From Mycetocola tolaasinivorans (GTDB lineage Bacteria > Actinomycetota > Actinomycetes > Actinomycetales > Microbacteriaceae): a stretch of 64,000 bases of DNA. Positions 54,615 to 62,966 of the stretch are shown here, piece by piece. Positions within the stretch are counted from its first letter, which is position 1; each line of letters begins with the position of its first letter. The position numbers and the translations under genes are program-made. The stretch is from the NCBI RefSeq assembly GCF_003667565.1, contig NZ_RCUX01000007.1, positions 150,060 through 214,059 of the forward strand, given 5' to 3'. The notes below the pieces were generated by a model. That model did not search any database, was not told the DNA's origin, and saw only the letters and a program-made list of their open reading frames with translations.

Positions 54615-55250
54615 ATGACCGAGCCGCAGACCGCACCGACCCACGAACTCTCCACCGCGGGAGTTGGCCCCTGGGTGGGCGAGTGGCCGACCGAGGAGCA
54701 CTACGACGCTGAGCTGCTTGAGCTCGGCGACACCCGCAACGTCATCGATCGCTACCGCTTCTGGAAGATGGACGCGATCATCGCCGACCTCGACGAGCAC
54801 CGACACCCGTTCCACGTGGCCATCGAAAACTGGCAGCACGACATGAACATCGGCTCGATCGTGCGCAGTGCCAACGCATTCGGTGCCGACACCGTGCACA
54901 TCGTGGGTCGCCGTCGCTGGAATAAGCGCGGTGCGATGGTTACCGATCGCTATCAGCACGTGATTCACCACGAATCCATCGAGGCGCTCGTCGAGTGGTG
55001 TGCGGCGCAGGAGCTGCCGATCATCGGCATCGATAACGTGCCCGGATCCGTGATTCTCGAGACCTTCGCGCTGCCGAAGCGCTGCCTGATGCTCTTTGGT
55101 CAGGAGGGTCCGGGTCTCTCACCCGAGGCGATCGCGGCCTCGGAGTCGGTGGTGGAGATCACCCAGTTCGGCTCCACCCGCTCGATCAATGCCTCGGCCG
55201 CTGCCGCCGTGACCATGCACGCCTGGGTCATGCAGCACGTAACCTTCTAG
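54615..55250 (+). CDS. SpoU-family (TrmH-like) RNA 2'-O-methyltransferase
   Basis: 211 residues. SPOUT motifs are present: 'NIGSIVRSANAFGADTVHIVG' (motif 1, with the Asn and Arg), 'LMLFGQEGPGLSPEAI' (motif 2) and 'IEITQFGSTRSINASAAAAVTMHAW'-like motif 3. It methylates a ribose in tRNA or rRNA using SAM. TACGCT lies 6 nt before the ATG. It is divergent from the metal importer and ends at a strong terminator. Confidence 0.9.
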   Translation: MTEPQTAPTHELSTAGVGPWVGEWPTEEHYDAELLELGDTRNVIDRYRFWKMDAIIADLDEHRHPFHVAIENWQHDMNIGSIVRSANAFGADTVHIVGRRRWNKRGAMVTDRYQHVIHHESIEALVEWCAAQELPIIGIDNVPGSVILETFALPKRCLMLFGQEGPGLSPEAIAASESVVEITQFGSTRSINASAAAAVTMHAWVMQHVTF

Positions 55251-55260
55251 CGTCCGCACA

Positions 55261-55293
55261 GAAAAACACCCCGCCCTGAGCGGGGTGTTTTTC
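55261..55293. terminator. Terminator between the SpoU and SdpI genes
   Basis: GAAAAACACCCCGC pairs with GCGGGGTGTTTTTC around CCTGA, giving a perfect stem with A and T ends for both convergent genes. Confidence 0.93.
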
Positions 55294-55326
55294 GTGGTCG
55301 CAGCGCGAAAGCTGTGGTCGGTTCGT

Positions 55327-55704
55327 CTAGATCAGGGTGCCCGTGTGGCCGGGGGTATCGCTGGCGGCGTTGGCGGCGCGGGTCGCGATGCCGATCGTGC
55401 CGACGAGCCAGGCGAGGCCCCAGACGGCGCCGCCGAGAATCACGAAGACGCCGGCGCTCGATGGGAGAAAGAGTGCGATCAGGCCGGCCGCAAGGATGCC
55501 CGCGCCGCCGATGACCGTGGGGGTCGCCACCGCGCGGTGGGCGGCGATCCAGGCGGCGTCCGATCGCATCGTGGCGGCGGTGCGCACGCCCATATAGGGG
55601 TTGCGCTTGAGGGTTCCGCGGGCGCCGCGCCGGCCCATCCAGATAACGAGGACCCCGGCGAGGGTCAGGGGCAATCCGGTCAGCAGTGACGTCACGATGT
55701 CCAT
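55327..55704 (-). CDS. SdpI-family small membrane protein
   Basis: 125 residues from the ATG at 55704; TAGGGT lies 7 nt upstream. Three hydrophobic helices surround 'GTLKRNPYMGVRTAATMRSDAAWIAAHRA', which matches the SdpI motif (N-x-x-x-G-x-R-T...AW...H). In Bacillus SdpI confers immunity to a toxin and sequesters a repressor, but most actinobacterial relatives are uncharacterised. No toxin gene is adjacent. Confidence 0.8.
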   Translation of the reverse strand: MDIVTSLLTGLPLTLAGVLVIWMGRRGARGTLKRNPYMGVRTAATMRSDAAWIAAHRAVATPTVIGGAGILAAGLIALFLPSSAGVFVILGGAVWGLAWLVGTIGIATRAANAASDTPGHTGTLI

Positions 55705-55740
55705 ACCGTCAACCCTATCGGGGTGGTTGGCCTGACCGGT

Positions 55741-55781
55741 TTGCAATTTTTGTACCGCCGAGTCTAAACTGACTAGTCAGT
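55741..55781 (+). promoter_or_regulatory. Promoter and palindromic operator of the YhgE/Pip operon
   Basis: TTGCAA (55741-55746) and TAAACT (55765-55770) are 18 bp apart. The perfect palindrome ACTGACTAGTCAGT (55768-55781) overlaps the -10 box and expected start site. The TetR gene at the end of the operon is the likely binder (inference). Confidence 0.7.
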
Positions 55782-55806
55782 ACAAAGAACGAGAAAGGTC
55801 ACGGGT

Positions 55807-56529
55807 GTGACAACACTGCTTTCGGCGAGAGACCTCGCCCTCACCGCGGCTCGTGGAACCGTCTACGGCCCCCTCAATATTTCCCTCGATGCCCCCTTCG
55901 GCGTGGTCACCGGCTCACGCGGCAGCGGCAAGACCTGCCTGCTGCTCACCGCCGCCGGCCGCATGAAGCCGACCAATGGCGAAATCACCGTCCGCGGTGC
56001 CCGCGGACCCCGAGCCCTGCGCGCCCAGAGTGCGATCGCCGGTTTCGACGGGATCGACACCCTGGAGGAGGCCGTCACCGTGGGCGACGCCGTCACCGAG
56101 CGTGCCCGCTGGAACGCCCCCTGGTACGCCCGGGTGCGCCGCGCCGATGACGTGGCCGTCGTGCGAGCCCTCGCTCCCGCGTTTGGCACCCTCCCCGTGC
56201 CCGCCGCCAAGACGATGATCTGGGACCTCGATGAGGACACCAAGCTGATGCTGCGCATCGGGCTGGCGCTCATGGATGCCCCCTCGGTGCTCATCGTCGA
56301 CGGTGTAGATCACGTGCACGATCTGCGCGCCCAGGCCGCCGTGCTGACCCGCCTCGGCGAGCTGGCCGCGAGCGGCATCGGCGTGCTGGTATCCGCCGCC
56401 GCCTTCGAGCCCGCCCTCTACGCGGGCGTTGGTGTCGCGGTAACCGAAATCCCCGTGCGCCCGGCCCCCGTGGACACCACGACCGCCGAAACAACCCCCA
56501 CCCGCTCCCTCCAGGAGGAACTCGTATGA
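55807..56529 (+). CDS. ABC-type ATP-binding protein with degenerate motifs
   Basis: 240 residues from a GTG with GAAAGG upstream. Walker A is intact ('VVTGSRGSGKTCLLLTAAG'). The signature helix is degenerate ('DEDTKLMLRIGLAL' instead of LSGGQ). Walker B is 'SVLIVDGVDHV', so the catalytic Glu after Asp is Gly. It overlaps the YhgE/Pip gene by 4 nt. It may bind ATP without normal hydrolysis and regulate the membrane protein; I regard it as an ABC-derived accessory subunit, not a proven transporter ATPase. Confidence 0.85.
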   Translation: MTTLLSARDLALTAARGTVYGPLNISLDAPFGVVTGSRGSGKTCLLLTAAGRMKPTNGEITVRGARGPRALRAQSAIAGFDGIDTLEEAVTVGDAVTERARWNAPWYARVRRADDVAVVRALAPAFGTLPVPAAKTMIWDLDEDTKLMLRIGLALMDAPSVLIVDGVDHVHDLRAQAAVLTRLGELAASGIGVLVSAAAFEPALYAGVGVAVTEIPVRPAPVDTTTAETTPTRSLQEELV

Positions 56530-58736
56530 TGTCGTTCGCGTCCGCGGGGACCGAACTCACCCGCTTCAAAAAGGGCACGCTGCCGAAGATCTCGCTGGTC
56601 GTGCTGCTGTTCATTCCGCTGATCTACGGCGCGCTCTACCTGTGGGCCTTCTGGGCCCCCACCGACGAGATGAAGAATCTCCCCGTCGCCATCGTGAATG
56701 AGGATCGCGGTGCCACCCTGGAGGACGGCACCCGCCTCGACGCGGGCACCAGGGTCGTGGACAAGGTGCTCGAGGGCGGTGACCTCAAGTGGAGCCGGGT
56801 GGATGCCGATACCGCTCGCAAGGGCGTATCCGATGGCACCTACTACTTCTCCGTGACCGTGCCCAAGGACTTCTCCGCCGCGGCAGCCTCGGTAGCCGAC
56901 GAGACCCCCAAGCAGGCCAAGCTCGACGTCGAATTCAACGACGCCAACAACTTCCTCGCCTCGACCCTTGGCCAGAGCGCGATGACGCTGCTGCGCAACG
57001 CCGTGACCGAGCAGGTCAGCGCGCAGACCGCCAACACCATGCTCGTGGGGGTCAACACCCTCGCCGATGGGGTGCGACAGGCTGCCGACGGCGCCGGCAC
57101 CCTCGCCGACGGTGCGCACACGCTGAACGATGGTGCCGGTGAGCTGGTGGTGGGCCTGAACAGCCTTGCCGACGGCTCGGGCAAGCTCTCCGATGGCGCG
57201 CACACGCTCGCAAACGGTACCGACACCCTCGGTGCCGGTACCAAGACCCTCGCCGACGGTATCGGCAAGGCCGCGACCGGCGCGGGTACCCTCGCCGGCG
57301 GCGCGCACACGCTCTCCGATGGGCTGGGCCAGCTCGCCGGTAAGACCCCGGCGCTCGGTGCCGGTGCCGCCGAGCTCCAGCTCAAGTCGAAGGACCTCCC
57401 CGCCCAGGCAAGCGCGCTGAACGATGGTGCCCAGGCGCTCTCGGATGGCGTGGGCGCGCTCCACGTTAACGCCGACAAGACCGCGCAGCTCGCCGCCGGT
57501 ATTCAGCAGGCGCTGACCTCGGATGCCACGCAAAACCTGACCGTGGCCCAGCTGAACGCGATGCTTGCAGCCAACGGCATTCAGATGGAGAAGCTCACCG
57601 GTGCCACCGCGGGAATCTCCGCGGCCACCGCCGGGGATTCGAAGCTCGCCGCTGGTGCCTCCGGCCTGGCCGCCGGTACCGCGAAGCTCAGCGCGAGCGC
57701 TCCCGCCCTGCAGCAGGGCATCGGAACCCTCGCGGCCGGCGCGGCCGGCGTCAACGACGCCGTGCAGCAGCTCAGCGGCGGAGCGGGAACGCTCACCGCG
57801 GGTGCCGACACGCTCGCATCGAGCCTCAACGAGGCCGTGCCCGGAGCCAACAAGCTCGCCGATGGCGCACGGACCCTGAACACCGGTGCCCACACCCTCG
57901 CCTCCTCCAGCACCCAGCTCGCCGATGGCGCACGCACCGCCGCAGACGGTGGCGTCACCCTGACCGACGGCACCCAGAAGCTCGCCGATGGCAGCGGAGA
58001 ACTCGCCGGGAAGCTGGGCGAGGGTGCCGAGAAGGCGCCCGATTACTCGACCGCTCGCATCGATCGCACCGCCGACGTTGTGGCTAACCCGGTGGCACTC
58101 GCCACCGCCAACGAGAACAAGGCCGCGAGCTTTGGTGAGGGCTTCGCGCCCTTCTTCATCGCCCTCGCCGCGTTCGTCGGCGCGCTGATCACCTGGCTGA
58201 TCCTGCGCGCACTGCCCACCCGCGCCCTCGCCGGGCGCACCTCGGGCATGCGGGCCGCGCTCACCGGGTTCATCCCGGCCGCCGCGATCGGTCTCGGCCA
58301 GGTCGTGATCATGATGCTGGTACTCGTCTACGGAATCGGCCTGCAGCCGGTCTACTGGGTCGCCACCGCGGCGTTTATGTACCTGACCACCCTCGCATTC
58401 CTCGCGCTGCAGCAGATGTTCATCGTGCTGTTTGGGAGCGCCACGGGTCGCGTGGTGAGCCTCGTGCTGCTCATGCTGCAGCTCAGTTCCTCGGGTGGAA
58501 CCTACCCGGTAGAAACCACGCCCGGTTTCTTCCAGGTGCTGCACCCGCTGATGCCTGCGACATACGTTGTGAACGGTTTGCGACAGCTTATTACCGGAGG
58601 CGTTGATGCCCGCTTCTGGATCGCGCTGGCCTATATGATCGGACTACTGCTGATCAGCTTCGCGATCTCGGCCTACGCGGCCGGCCGTCAGAAGGTCTGG
58701 ACCATGAAGCGCCTGAGCCCAGAACTCGCGATCTAG
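56526..58736 (+). CDS. YhgE/Pip-family membrane protein with LADG repeats
   Basis: 736 residues. One N-terminal helix ('ISLVVLLFIPLIYGALYLWAFW') and about five C-terminal helices enclose a large external domain (about residues 45-530). That domain contains many 'LADGAxTLxxGA' heptad-like units that predict long helical bundles. This is the YhgE/Pip (phage infection protein) architecture, related to ABC-2 permeases and to type VII secretion EsaA. It is translationally coupled to the ATP-binding gene and followed by a TetR regulator. It probably exports or presents a molecule across the envelope. Confidence 0.9.
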   Translation: MMSFASAGTELTRFKKGTLPKISLVVLLFIPLIYGALYLWAFWAPTDEMKNLPVAIVNEDRGATLEDGTRLDAGTRVVDKVLEGGDLKWSRVDADTARKGVSDGTYYFSVTVPKDFSAAAASVADETPKQAKLDVEFNDANNFLASTLGQSAMTLLRNAVTEQVSAQTANTMLVGVNTLADGVRQAADGAGTLADGAHTLNDGAGELVVGLNSLADGSGKLSDGAHTLANGTDTLGAGTKTLADGIGKAATGAGTLAGGAHTLSDGLGQLAGKTPALGAGAAELQLKSKDLPAQASALNDGAQALSDGVGALHVNADKTAQLAAGIQQALTSDATQNLTVAQLNAMLAANGIQMEKLTGATAGISAATAGDSKLAAGASGLAAGTAKLSASAPALQQGIGTLAAGAAGVNDAVQQLSGGAGTLTAGADTLASSLNEAVPGANKLADGARTLNTGAHTLASSSTQLADGARTAADGGVTLTDGTQKLADGSGELAGKLGEGAEKAPDYSTARIDRTADVVANPVALATANENKAASFGEGFAPFFIALAAFVGALITWLILRALPTRALAGRTSGMRAALTGFIPAAAIGLGQVVIMMLVLVYGIGLQPVYWVATAAFMYLTTLAFLALQQMFIVLFGSATGRVVSLVLLMLQLSSSGGTYPVETTPGFFQVLHPLMPATYVVNGLRQLITGGVDARFWIALAYMIGLLLISFAISAYAAGRQKVWTMKRLSPELAI

Positions 58737-58846
58737 TCTCACGATCGGTCGGTGCCGGGTAAAACCACCCGGCACCGATCGACCGGACGCCGCACCTGAG
58801 CATCGCGGCCCCGCCACCCCAGTTGCTCGCCCAGAAGGAGAACGTG

Positions 58847-59443
58847 ATGAGCGCATCCGCCCCGGTCGCAGCACCGAAGGTCTCAAAGACCAAGCGGGCC
58901 ATTCTGGACGCCGCCCTCGAGCTCTCCGCGCGCAGCGGCATCACCGGCACCACGATGGACGATGTCGCGCTCGAGGCCGGGGTGGCCAAGGGCAGCGTCT
59001 ACTACAACTTCAGCTCGAAGGATCAGCTCTTCGAGGCCCTGTTGGATGACGGCCTGTGCCAGTTCCACACGTTCCTGGTTGAGGTTCGCGGCGAGCTCAC
59101 CGGAGTGCGTGCGCTGCACGCGCTGATCGAGGGCACCCTCGACCGGGTTCGTGACAACCAGGCCATGGCGAAGCTCCTGGTGGCCGAGCTGTTCCGCACC
59201 GATCGGGTGTGGAAGGAGTCGCTGCAGCGGGTGCGCAGCCAGCTCATCGGCGTGTTTGCCGAGGCGCTTCGCGATATCGATGGCGGAGAGCTGCACGCCG
59301 CCGAGATTCGGGCGAGCGCCATCTTCGGTGCCGTGATCGTGGCCGGGCTTGAGTGGGTTGTGTTTGATCCCGAGCGCACGCGTGATGAGACGGTGGACGG
59401 GATCCTCAGCGTCTTCTCCGGCGCCTACAACATGGGGCACTAG
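58847..59443 (+). CDS. TetR-family regulator of the YhgE/Pip operon
   Basis: 198 residues from the ATG at 58847, with AAGGAG 6 nt upstream. The helix-turn-helix 'GITGTTMDDVALEAGVAKGSVYYNFSSKDQLFEALL' is typical of TetR proteins, with a variable ligand domain after it. It is 110 nt downstream of the YhgE gene on the same strand and probably autoregulates the operon through the palindrome at 55768-55781. Confidence 0.92.
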   Translation: MSASAPVAAPKVSKTKRAILDAALELSARSGITGTTMDDVALEAGVAKGSVYYNFSSKDQLFEALLDDGLCQFHTFLVEVRGELTGVRALHALIEGTLDRVRDNQAMAKLLVAELFRTDRVWKESLQRVRSQLIGVFAEALRDIDGGELHAAEIRASAIFGAVIVAGLEWVVFDPERTRDETVDGILSVFSGAYNMGH

Positions 59444-59457
59444 CCGCGTAAACCACG

Positions 59458-59497
59458 GGCGCCCGGCCACCGATGATCTCGGTGGCCGGGCGCCTTT
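59458..59497. terminator. Terminator between the TetR and LCP genes
   Basis: GGCGCCCGGCCACCGA pairs with TCGGTGGCCGGGCGCC around a short ATGATC loop, followed by TTT, between convergent genes. Confidence 0.88.
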
Positions 59498-59503
59498 GCG
59501 TTG

Positions 59504-60778
59504 CTAGCGGGGAACGGTGCAGGTTTCCTGATCGGCGGTGATGCCGCGCACACCGGTCTGGATCACGGGTTCGGTGCCGCCGTCACCGGGTGCGCCCGGT
59601 GTTTCGCCGCCGGCCTCGGTAACCGGGGTCTCGGCCGGCGGGGTTGCCGCGTCGCTCGGGGCGTCGCTCGGCACTTCGATGGCACCCGGACCGAGTGTCG
59701 AGGTGTCCGGTGTGATCAGGCGGTCGGCCGCGATGTCGGCAAACAGGCGCTCCGCGGCGGCGCGCACGGGGACCACCTTCTGCGGGTAGCGGGGGTCCTC
59801 GGTGGTGCCGGGGAACTGGACGAACGCGACCGAGGTGAGGTCGAGCTTGCGCAGCACGTTTGCCATCTGAACGAGGGTTTCGGGCCGCGCCATGGTCGTG
59901 GAGAGGCGGGCCGAGGAGGTGATCACGTCGGCCAGCGCCAGCAGTTTGAAGGGGTTCGTGAGGGCGGAGTCGGTCTGTACCTTCCGCATCAGCGAGGACA
60001 TGTACTGCTGCTGGGACGAAATGCGCGACAGGTCGCTGCCGTCACCGACTCCGTAGCGCGAGCGCAGGAATCCGAGGGCATCCGCGCCCTTGATCTCGAC
60101 GATACCGGCGGGCAGATCCACGTGAGCCGCGGGGTCTCGCAGCGGTTTGGTGAGGCAGACCGGGACACCGCCGATGGCGTCGGTGATGCCGATAACCGCC
60201 TCAAACCCGACCTCGGCCGCGTAGCCGATCGAGAGCCCGGTGAGCTTCTCGGCGGTGGCCACCACGCAGGCGAGACCGCCGCGCCCGTGGGCGACGTTAA
60301 ACGGTGCGCCGGTGCGCGGCGCGAAGGCGGTGCCCGCGGCATCGGTGCAGGCCGGATGATCCACGATGAGGTCGCGCGGGATACTCACCGCGGTGGCCCC
60401 GGAGTGGTCGGAGTTGACGTGCAGCAGGATGTTGACGTCGTTGAGGGTCGCATCGCGCGGCCCAAACGAGGTGTCCTGGTCGTCAGTATTGTCGACGCCA
60501 ACAACGAGCAGGTTGAACCCGCCCGAGATCTCGCCGAGATCATCATTGGTGTCGTCGTCCGGGGTGATGTCCACGGCATTGTTCCCCACGCGCTGGAGCA
60601 GGTTCACGACGGTGAGCGCACTCGCGCCGGCCCCGATCAGGCCGAGTCCGAGAACGCCACAGAGCGAGATCACCGTGATGCGCTGCCACCCCCAGCGCAC
60701 GTGTGCCGCATGCCGTGGTGGCAGCGGGGGGCGCGGGGTTGGAGCGGATGATGTGGGAGCGGGACTGTCCGGAAGCAC
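59504..60778 (-). CDS. LytR-CpsA-Psr family protein
   Basis: 424 residues from a GTG at 60778; GATAAA lies 6 nt upstream. A cytoplasmic Pro-rich tail and one membrane helix ('VISLCGVLGLGLIGAGASALTVV') precede the LCP domain with 'NLLVVGVDNTDD', 'NDVNILLHVNSDHSGATAVSIPRDLIVD' and 'GADALGFLRSRYGVGDGSDLSRISSQQQYM'. The conserved Arg and Asp residues that bind the polyprenyl pyrophosphate are present. LCP enzymes attach teichoic acids, arabinogalactan or other glycopolymers to peptidoglycan outside the membrane. Confidence 0.92.
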   Translation of the reverse strand: MLPDSPAPTSSAPTPRPPLPPRHAAHVRWGWQRITVISLCGVLGLGLIGAGASALTVVNLLQRVGNNAVDITPDDDTNDDLGEISGGFNLLVVGVDNTDDQDTSFGPRDATLNDVNILLHVNSDHSGATAVSIPRDLIVDHPACTDAAGTAFAPRTGAPFNVAHGRGGLACVVATAEKLTGLSIGYAAEVGFEAVIGITDAIGGVPVCLTKPLRDPAAHVDLPAGIVEIKGADALGFLRSRYGVGDGSDLSRISSQQQYMSSLMRKVQTDSALTNPFKLLALADVITSSARLSTTMARPETLVQMANVLRKLDLTSVAFVQFPGTTEDPRYPQKVVPVRAAAERLFADIAADRLITPDTSTLGPGAIEVPSDAPSDAATPPAETPVTEAGGETPGAPGDGGTEPVIQTGVRGITADQETCTVPR

Positions 60779-61007
60779 ACGTCATGTTTATCACGGTGGG
60801 CGTGCCGGGCGGTGCGCGCAGCCCAAAGCGACAGTGAAACGACCCTTCGTGTGGTGTCGACTTTACTTCGCGGCCCCGAGTCCCCTAGACTTGCGGAGTA
60901 GGAGAAACCTAACAAGCTTTTCTGCGCCCTTTTTCGCCGATTCGGCGAGTCGGGGTTTGGCACTGTAAGGTAGGTTTCAACATCCTGTGATCGACAATTC
61001 GATTCAT

Positions 61008-61080
61008 AGGGCGGTGGCTCAATTGGTAGAGCAGCGGTCTCCAAAACCGCAGGTTGCAGGTTCGAGTCCTGTCCGCCCTG
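61008..61080 (+). tRNA. tRNA-Trp (anticodon CCA)
   Basis: A 73-nt cloverleaf: acceptor AGGGCGG pairs with CCGCCCT, the anticodon stem GCGGT/ACCGC encloses CTCCAAA with anticodon CCA, and the T arm has GGTTCGAGTCC. CCA is not encoded. It is directly upstream of secE, a common actinobacterial arrangement. Confidence 0.97.
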
Positions 61081-61125
61081 CGCGTCGGTGTCTTAGAAAC
61101 ACCGACACATGAAAGGTGTGAACAC

Positions 61126-61395
61126 GTGGTCGCAAACGTAATCGACGAGCCCGGTGAGGAAATCGTCGCTGCTGCGAAGCAGGCGCGCGCCCAGAAGCGC
61201 GGACCGTTTGCCGGGATCATCCTCTTCCTCAAGCAGGTTATTGCCGAGCTGAAGAAGGTTGTCACCCCGACCCGCAAGGAACTCATCAACTTCACGCTCG
61301 TCGTGCTGGTGTTTGTTCTCATCATGATGGGCCTCGTATACGGCGTGGACATGCTGTTCGCGGCCCTGGTGAACTGGGTCTTCGGCGCTCCGTAG
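61126..61395 (+). CDS. secE: Preprotein translocase subunit SecE
   Basis: 89 residues from a GTG with GAAAGG upstream. The amphipathic 'FLKQVIAELKKVVTPTRKELINFTLVV' followed by a single membrane helix is the SecE signature. SecE stabilises SecY in the translocon. It lies between tRNA-Trp and nusG, as usual. Confidence 0.95.
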   Translation: MVANVIDEPGEEIVAAAKQARAQKRGPFAGIILFLKQVIAELKKVVTPTRKELINFTLVVLVFVLIMMGLVYGVDMLFAALVNWVFGAP

Positions 61396-61478
61396 GCCCT
61401 CGCGATTTCGGATGGGTACCGTGCGCATCGCACCCTTCCCCTCCGTCAGGCGGCAACTTACGTAAGGAATGAGATCAG

Positions 61479-62309
61479 GTGTCAGAGAATCTGAACGAGA
61501 ACGGCGTGACCGAGGCTGAGACCCCCGTCGTGGCTGCCCCGTCCGCTGAGGCCGAGGTCGTAGCCGACGAGGTTGCCGAAACCGCCGAGGTTGTCGAGGT
61601 TGAGGCCGCAGAGGCAGACGAGGCTGAGGCTGTTGACGCCGATGCTGACGTCGCCGAAGATGCTGAGGAAGACGCCGAGGCCGAGGCCGCCGTCGAGCTC
61701 GACCCCTACGAGGCTTTCCGCCTGGAGCTGCGTACGCAGCCGGGTAAGTGGTACGTCATTCACTCCTACGCCGGTTTTGAGCGCAAGGTGAAGGCCAACA
61801 TCGAGCAGCGTAAGGGCACGCTCGATGTTGCCGAGTACATCTACCAGATTGAAGTCCCCATGGAAGACGTGGTGGAGATCAAGAATGGTCAGCGCAAGAT
61901 GGTCACCCGCGTGCGTATCCCCGGATACGTGCTCGTCCGGATGGACCTCAACGAGGACAGCTGGTCGGTTGTTCGTCACACCCCGGGTGTGACCGGCTTC
62001 GTGGGCAACGCCCACAACCCGACCCCGCTGCGCTTCGAAGAGGCTTTCAACATGCTGAAGAGCCTGGTTGAGGTCGCAGAGGTTGCCGCCAGCAAGGCCG
62101 CGGGTAAGCCGGTTCAGAACCGCACCGTCACCGCTGAGATCGACTTCGAGATCGGCGAGACCATCACCATCAAGGAGGGTTCGTTCGCGGGCCTCCCGGG
62201 TTCGATCTCCGAGATCAAGCCGGAGAGCGGCAAGCTCACCGTTCTGGTTTCGCTGTTCGAGCGTGAGACTCCGGTCGAGCTGAGCTTCGACCAGGTCACC
62301 AAGCTTTAG
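61479..62309 (+). CDS. nusG: Transcription antitermination/elongation factor NusG
   Basis: 276 residues from a GTG with TAAGGA upstream. An acidic Glu/Ala-rich extension of about 75 residues, typical of actinobacterial NusG, precedes the NGN domain ('KWYVIHSYAGFERKVKANIEQR') and the C-terminal KOW domain ('IKEGSFAGLPGSISEIKPESGKLTVLVSLFERETPVEL'). It binds RNA polymerase and couples to the ribosome or Rho. A terminator follows, so rplK must be transcribed separately here. Confidence 0.98.
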   Translation: MSENLNENGVTEAETPVVAAPSAEAEVVADEVAETAEVVEVEAAEADEAEAVDADADVAEDAEEDAEAEAAVELDPYEAFRLELRTQPGKWYVIHSYAGFERKVKANIEQRKGTLDVAEYIYQIEVPMEDVVEIKNGQRKMVTRVRIPGYVLVRMDLNEDSWSVVRHTPGVTGFVGNAHNPTPLRFEEAFNMLKSLVEVAEVAASKAAGKPVQNRTVTAEIDFEIGETITIKEGSFAGLPGSISEIKPESGKLTVLVSLFERETPVELSFDQVTKL

Positions 62310-62320
62310 TTTTTACCCTT

Positions 62321-62358
62321 CGAGGCCCCGTCACTTTCGCAGTGACGGGTCCTCGTTT
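62321..62358 (+). terminator. Terminator after nusG
   Basis: CGAGGCCCCGTCACT pairs with AGTGACGGGTCCTCG with one mismatch around TTCGC, followed by TTTGT. Confidence 0.88.
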
Positions 62359-62426
62359 GTGTGTGCGGCGAGTTCGGAGCGGCGGCTGTTAGCCTGGGCT
62401 GCACGCATCGCTACACTGGGGGACAC

Positions 62427-62966
62427 ATGGGCTTCGACGTCATCGTCATCAACGGGGGTTCGAGCTCTGGGAAGTCCACGCTCGTGCGCGCCCTGCAGGC
62501 GGCGCTTCCCAGCCCCTGGCTAAGCGTCAGCATTGATACGTTTGTCGACGCTCTCCCCGCGACGATGCGTGAGGGGAATACCGGCATCGACTTTGCACCG
62601 GATGGCGGTGTCTCCGTGGGCGCAGACTTCCGCCGCCTGGAGCGTGCCTGGACGCGGGGGATCGCCGAGATGGCCCGCGCCGGTGCCCCCATCATTCTGG
62701 ATGATGTGTTTCTCTCCGGTGGTGAGTCTCAGGCCCGTCTGCTTGCGCAGCTTGAGGGGCTTCGCGTGCTCTGGGTGGGTGCGCACTGTTCTCCGGACAC
62801 TGCGGAGGCTCGCGAGGCCACCCGCCCGGACCGAACCCCGGGTATGGCGGTGATGCAGGCCGAGCTGGTTCACCGAGGTGTCCGCTATGACCTCGATGTG
62901 GACACCGGGGCGCTTACCCCGGAGGCCGCTGCCCGCCTCATCGTGGAGCGCGTGATCGCGGCTTAG
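62427..62966 (+). CDS. Chloramphenicol phosphotransferase-like kinase
   Basis: 179 residues from the ATG at 62427, with GGGGGA upstream and TACACT as a possible -10 box. Walker A is 'VINGGSSSGKSTLVRAL', 'SVSIDTFVDALP' contains the Asp that serves as base in chloramphenicol 3-O-phosphotransferase (CPT), and 'RPDRTPGMAVMQAELVHRGVRYDLDVDT' is the CPT family hallmark. Most CPT-like proteins have unknown substrates, so resistance should not be assumed. It sits between nusG and rplK, normally adjacent genes. A GGCACGA/TCGTGCC stem-loop (62987-63007) follows it. Confidence 0.85.
   Translation: MGFDVIVINGGSSSGKSTLVRALQAALPSPWLSVSIDTFVDALPATMREGNTGIDFAPDGGVSVGADFRRLERAWTRGIAEMARAGAPIILDDVFLSGGESQARLLAQLEGLRVLWVGAHCSPDTAEAREATRPDRTPGMAVMQAELVHRGVRYDLDVDTGALTPEAAARLIVERVIAA

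Noticed and set aside
56418..58544. 708-codon open frame antisense to the YhgE/Pip gene
   Set aside because: It is made open by the repetitive LADG codons on the other strand; no ribosome site or recognisable domain.
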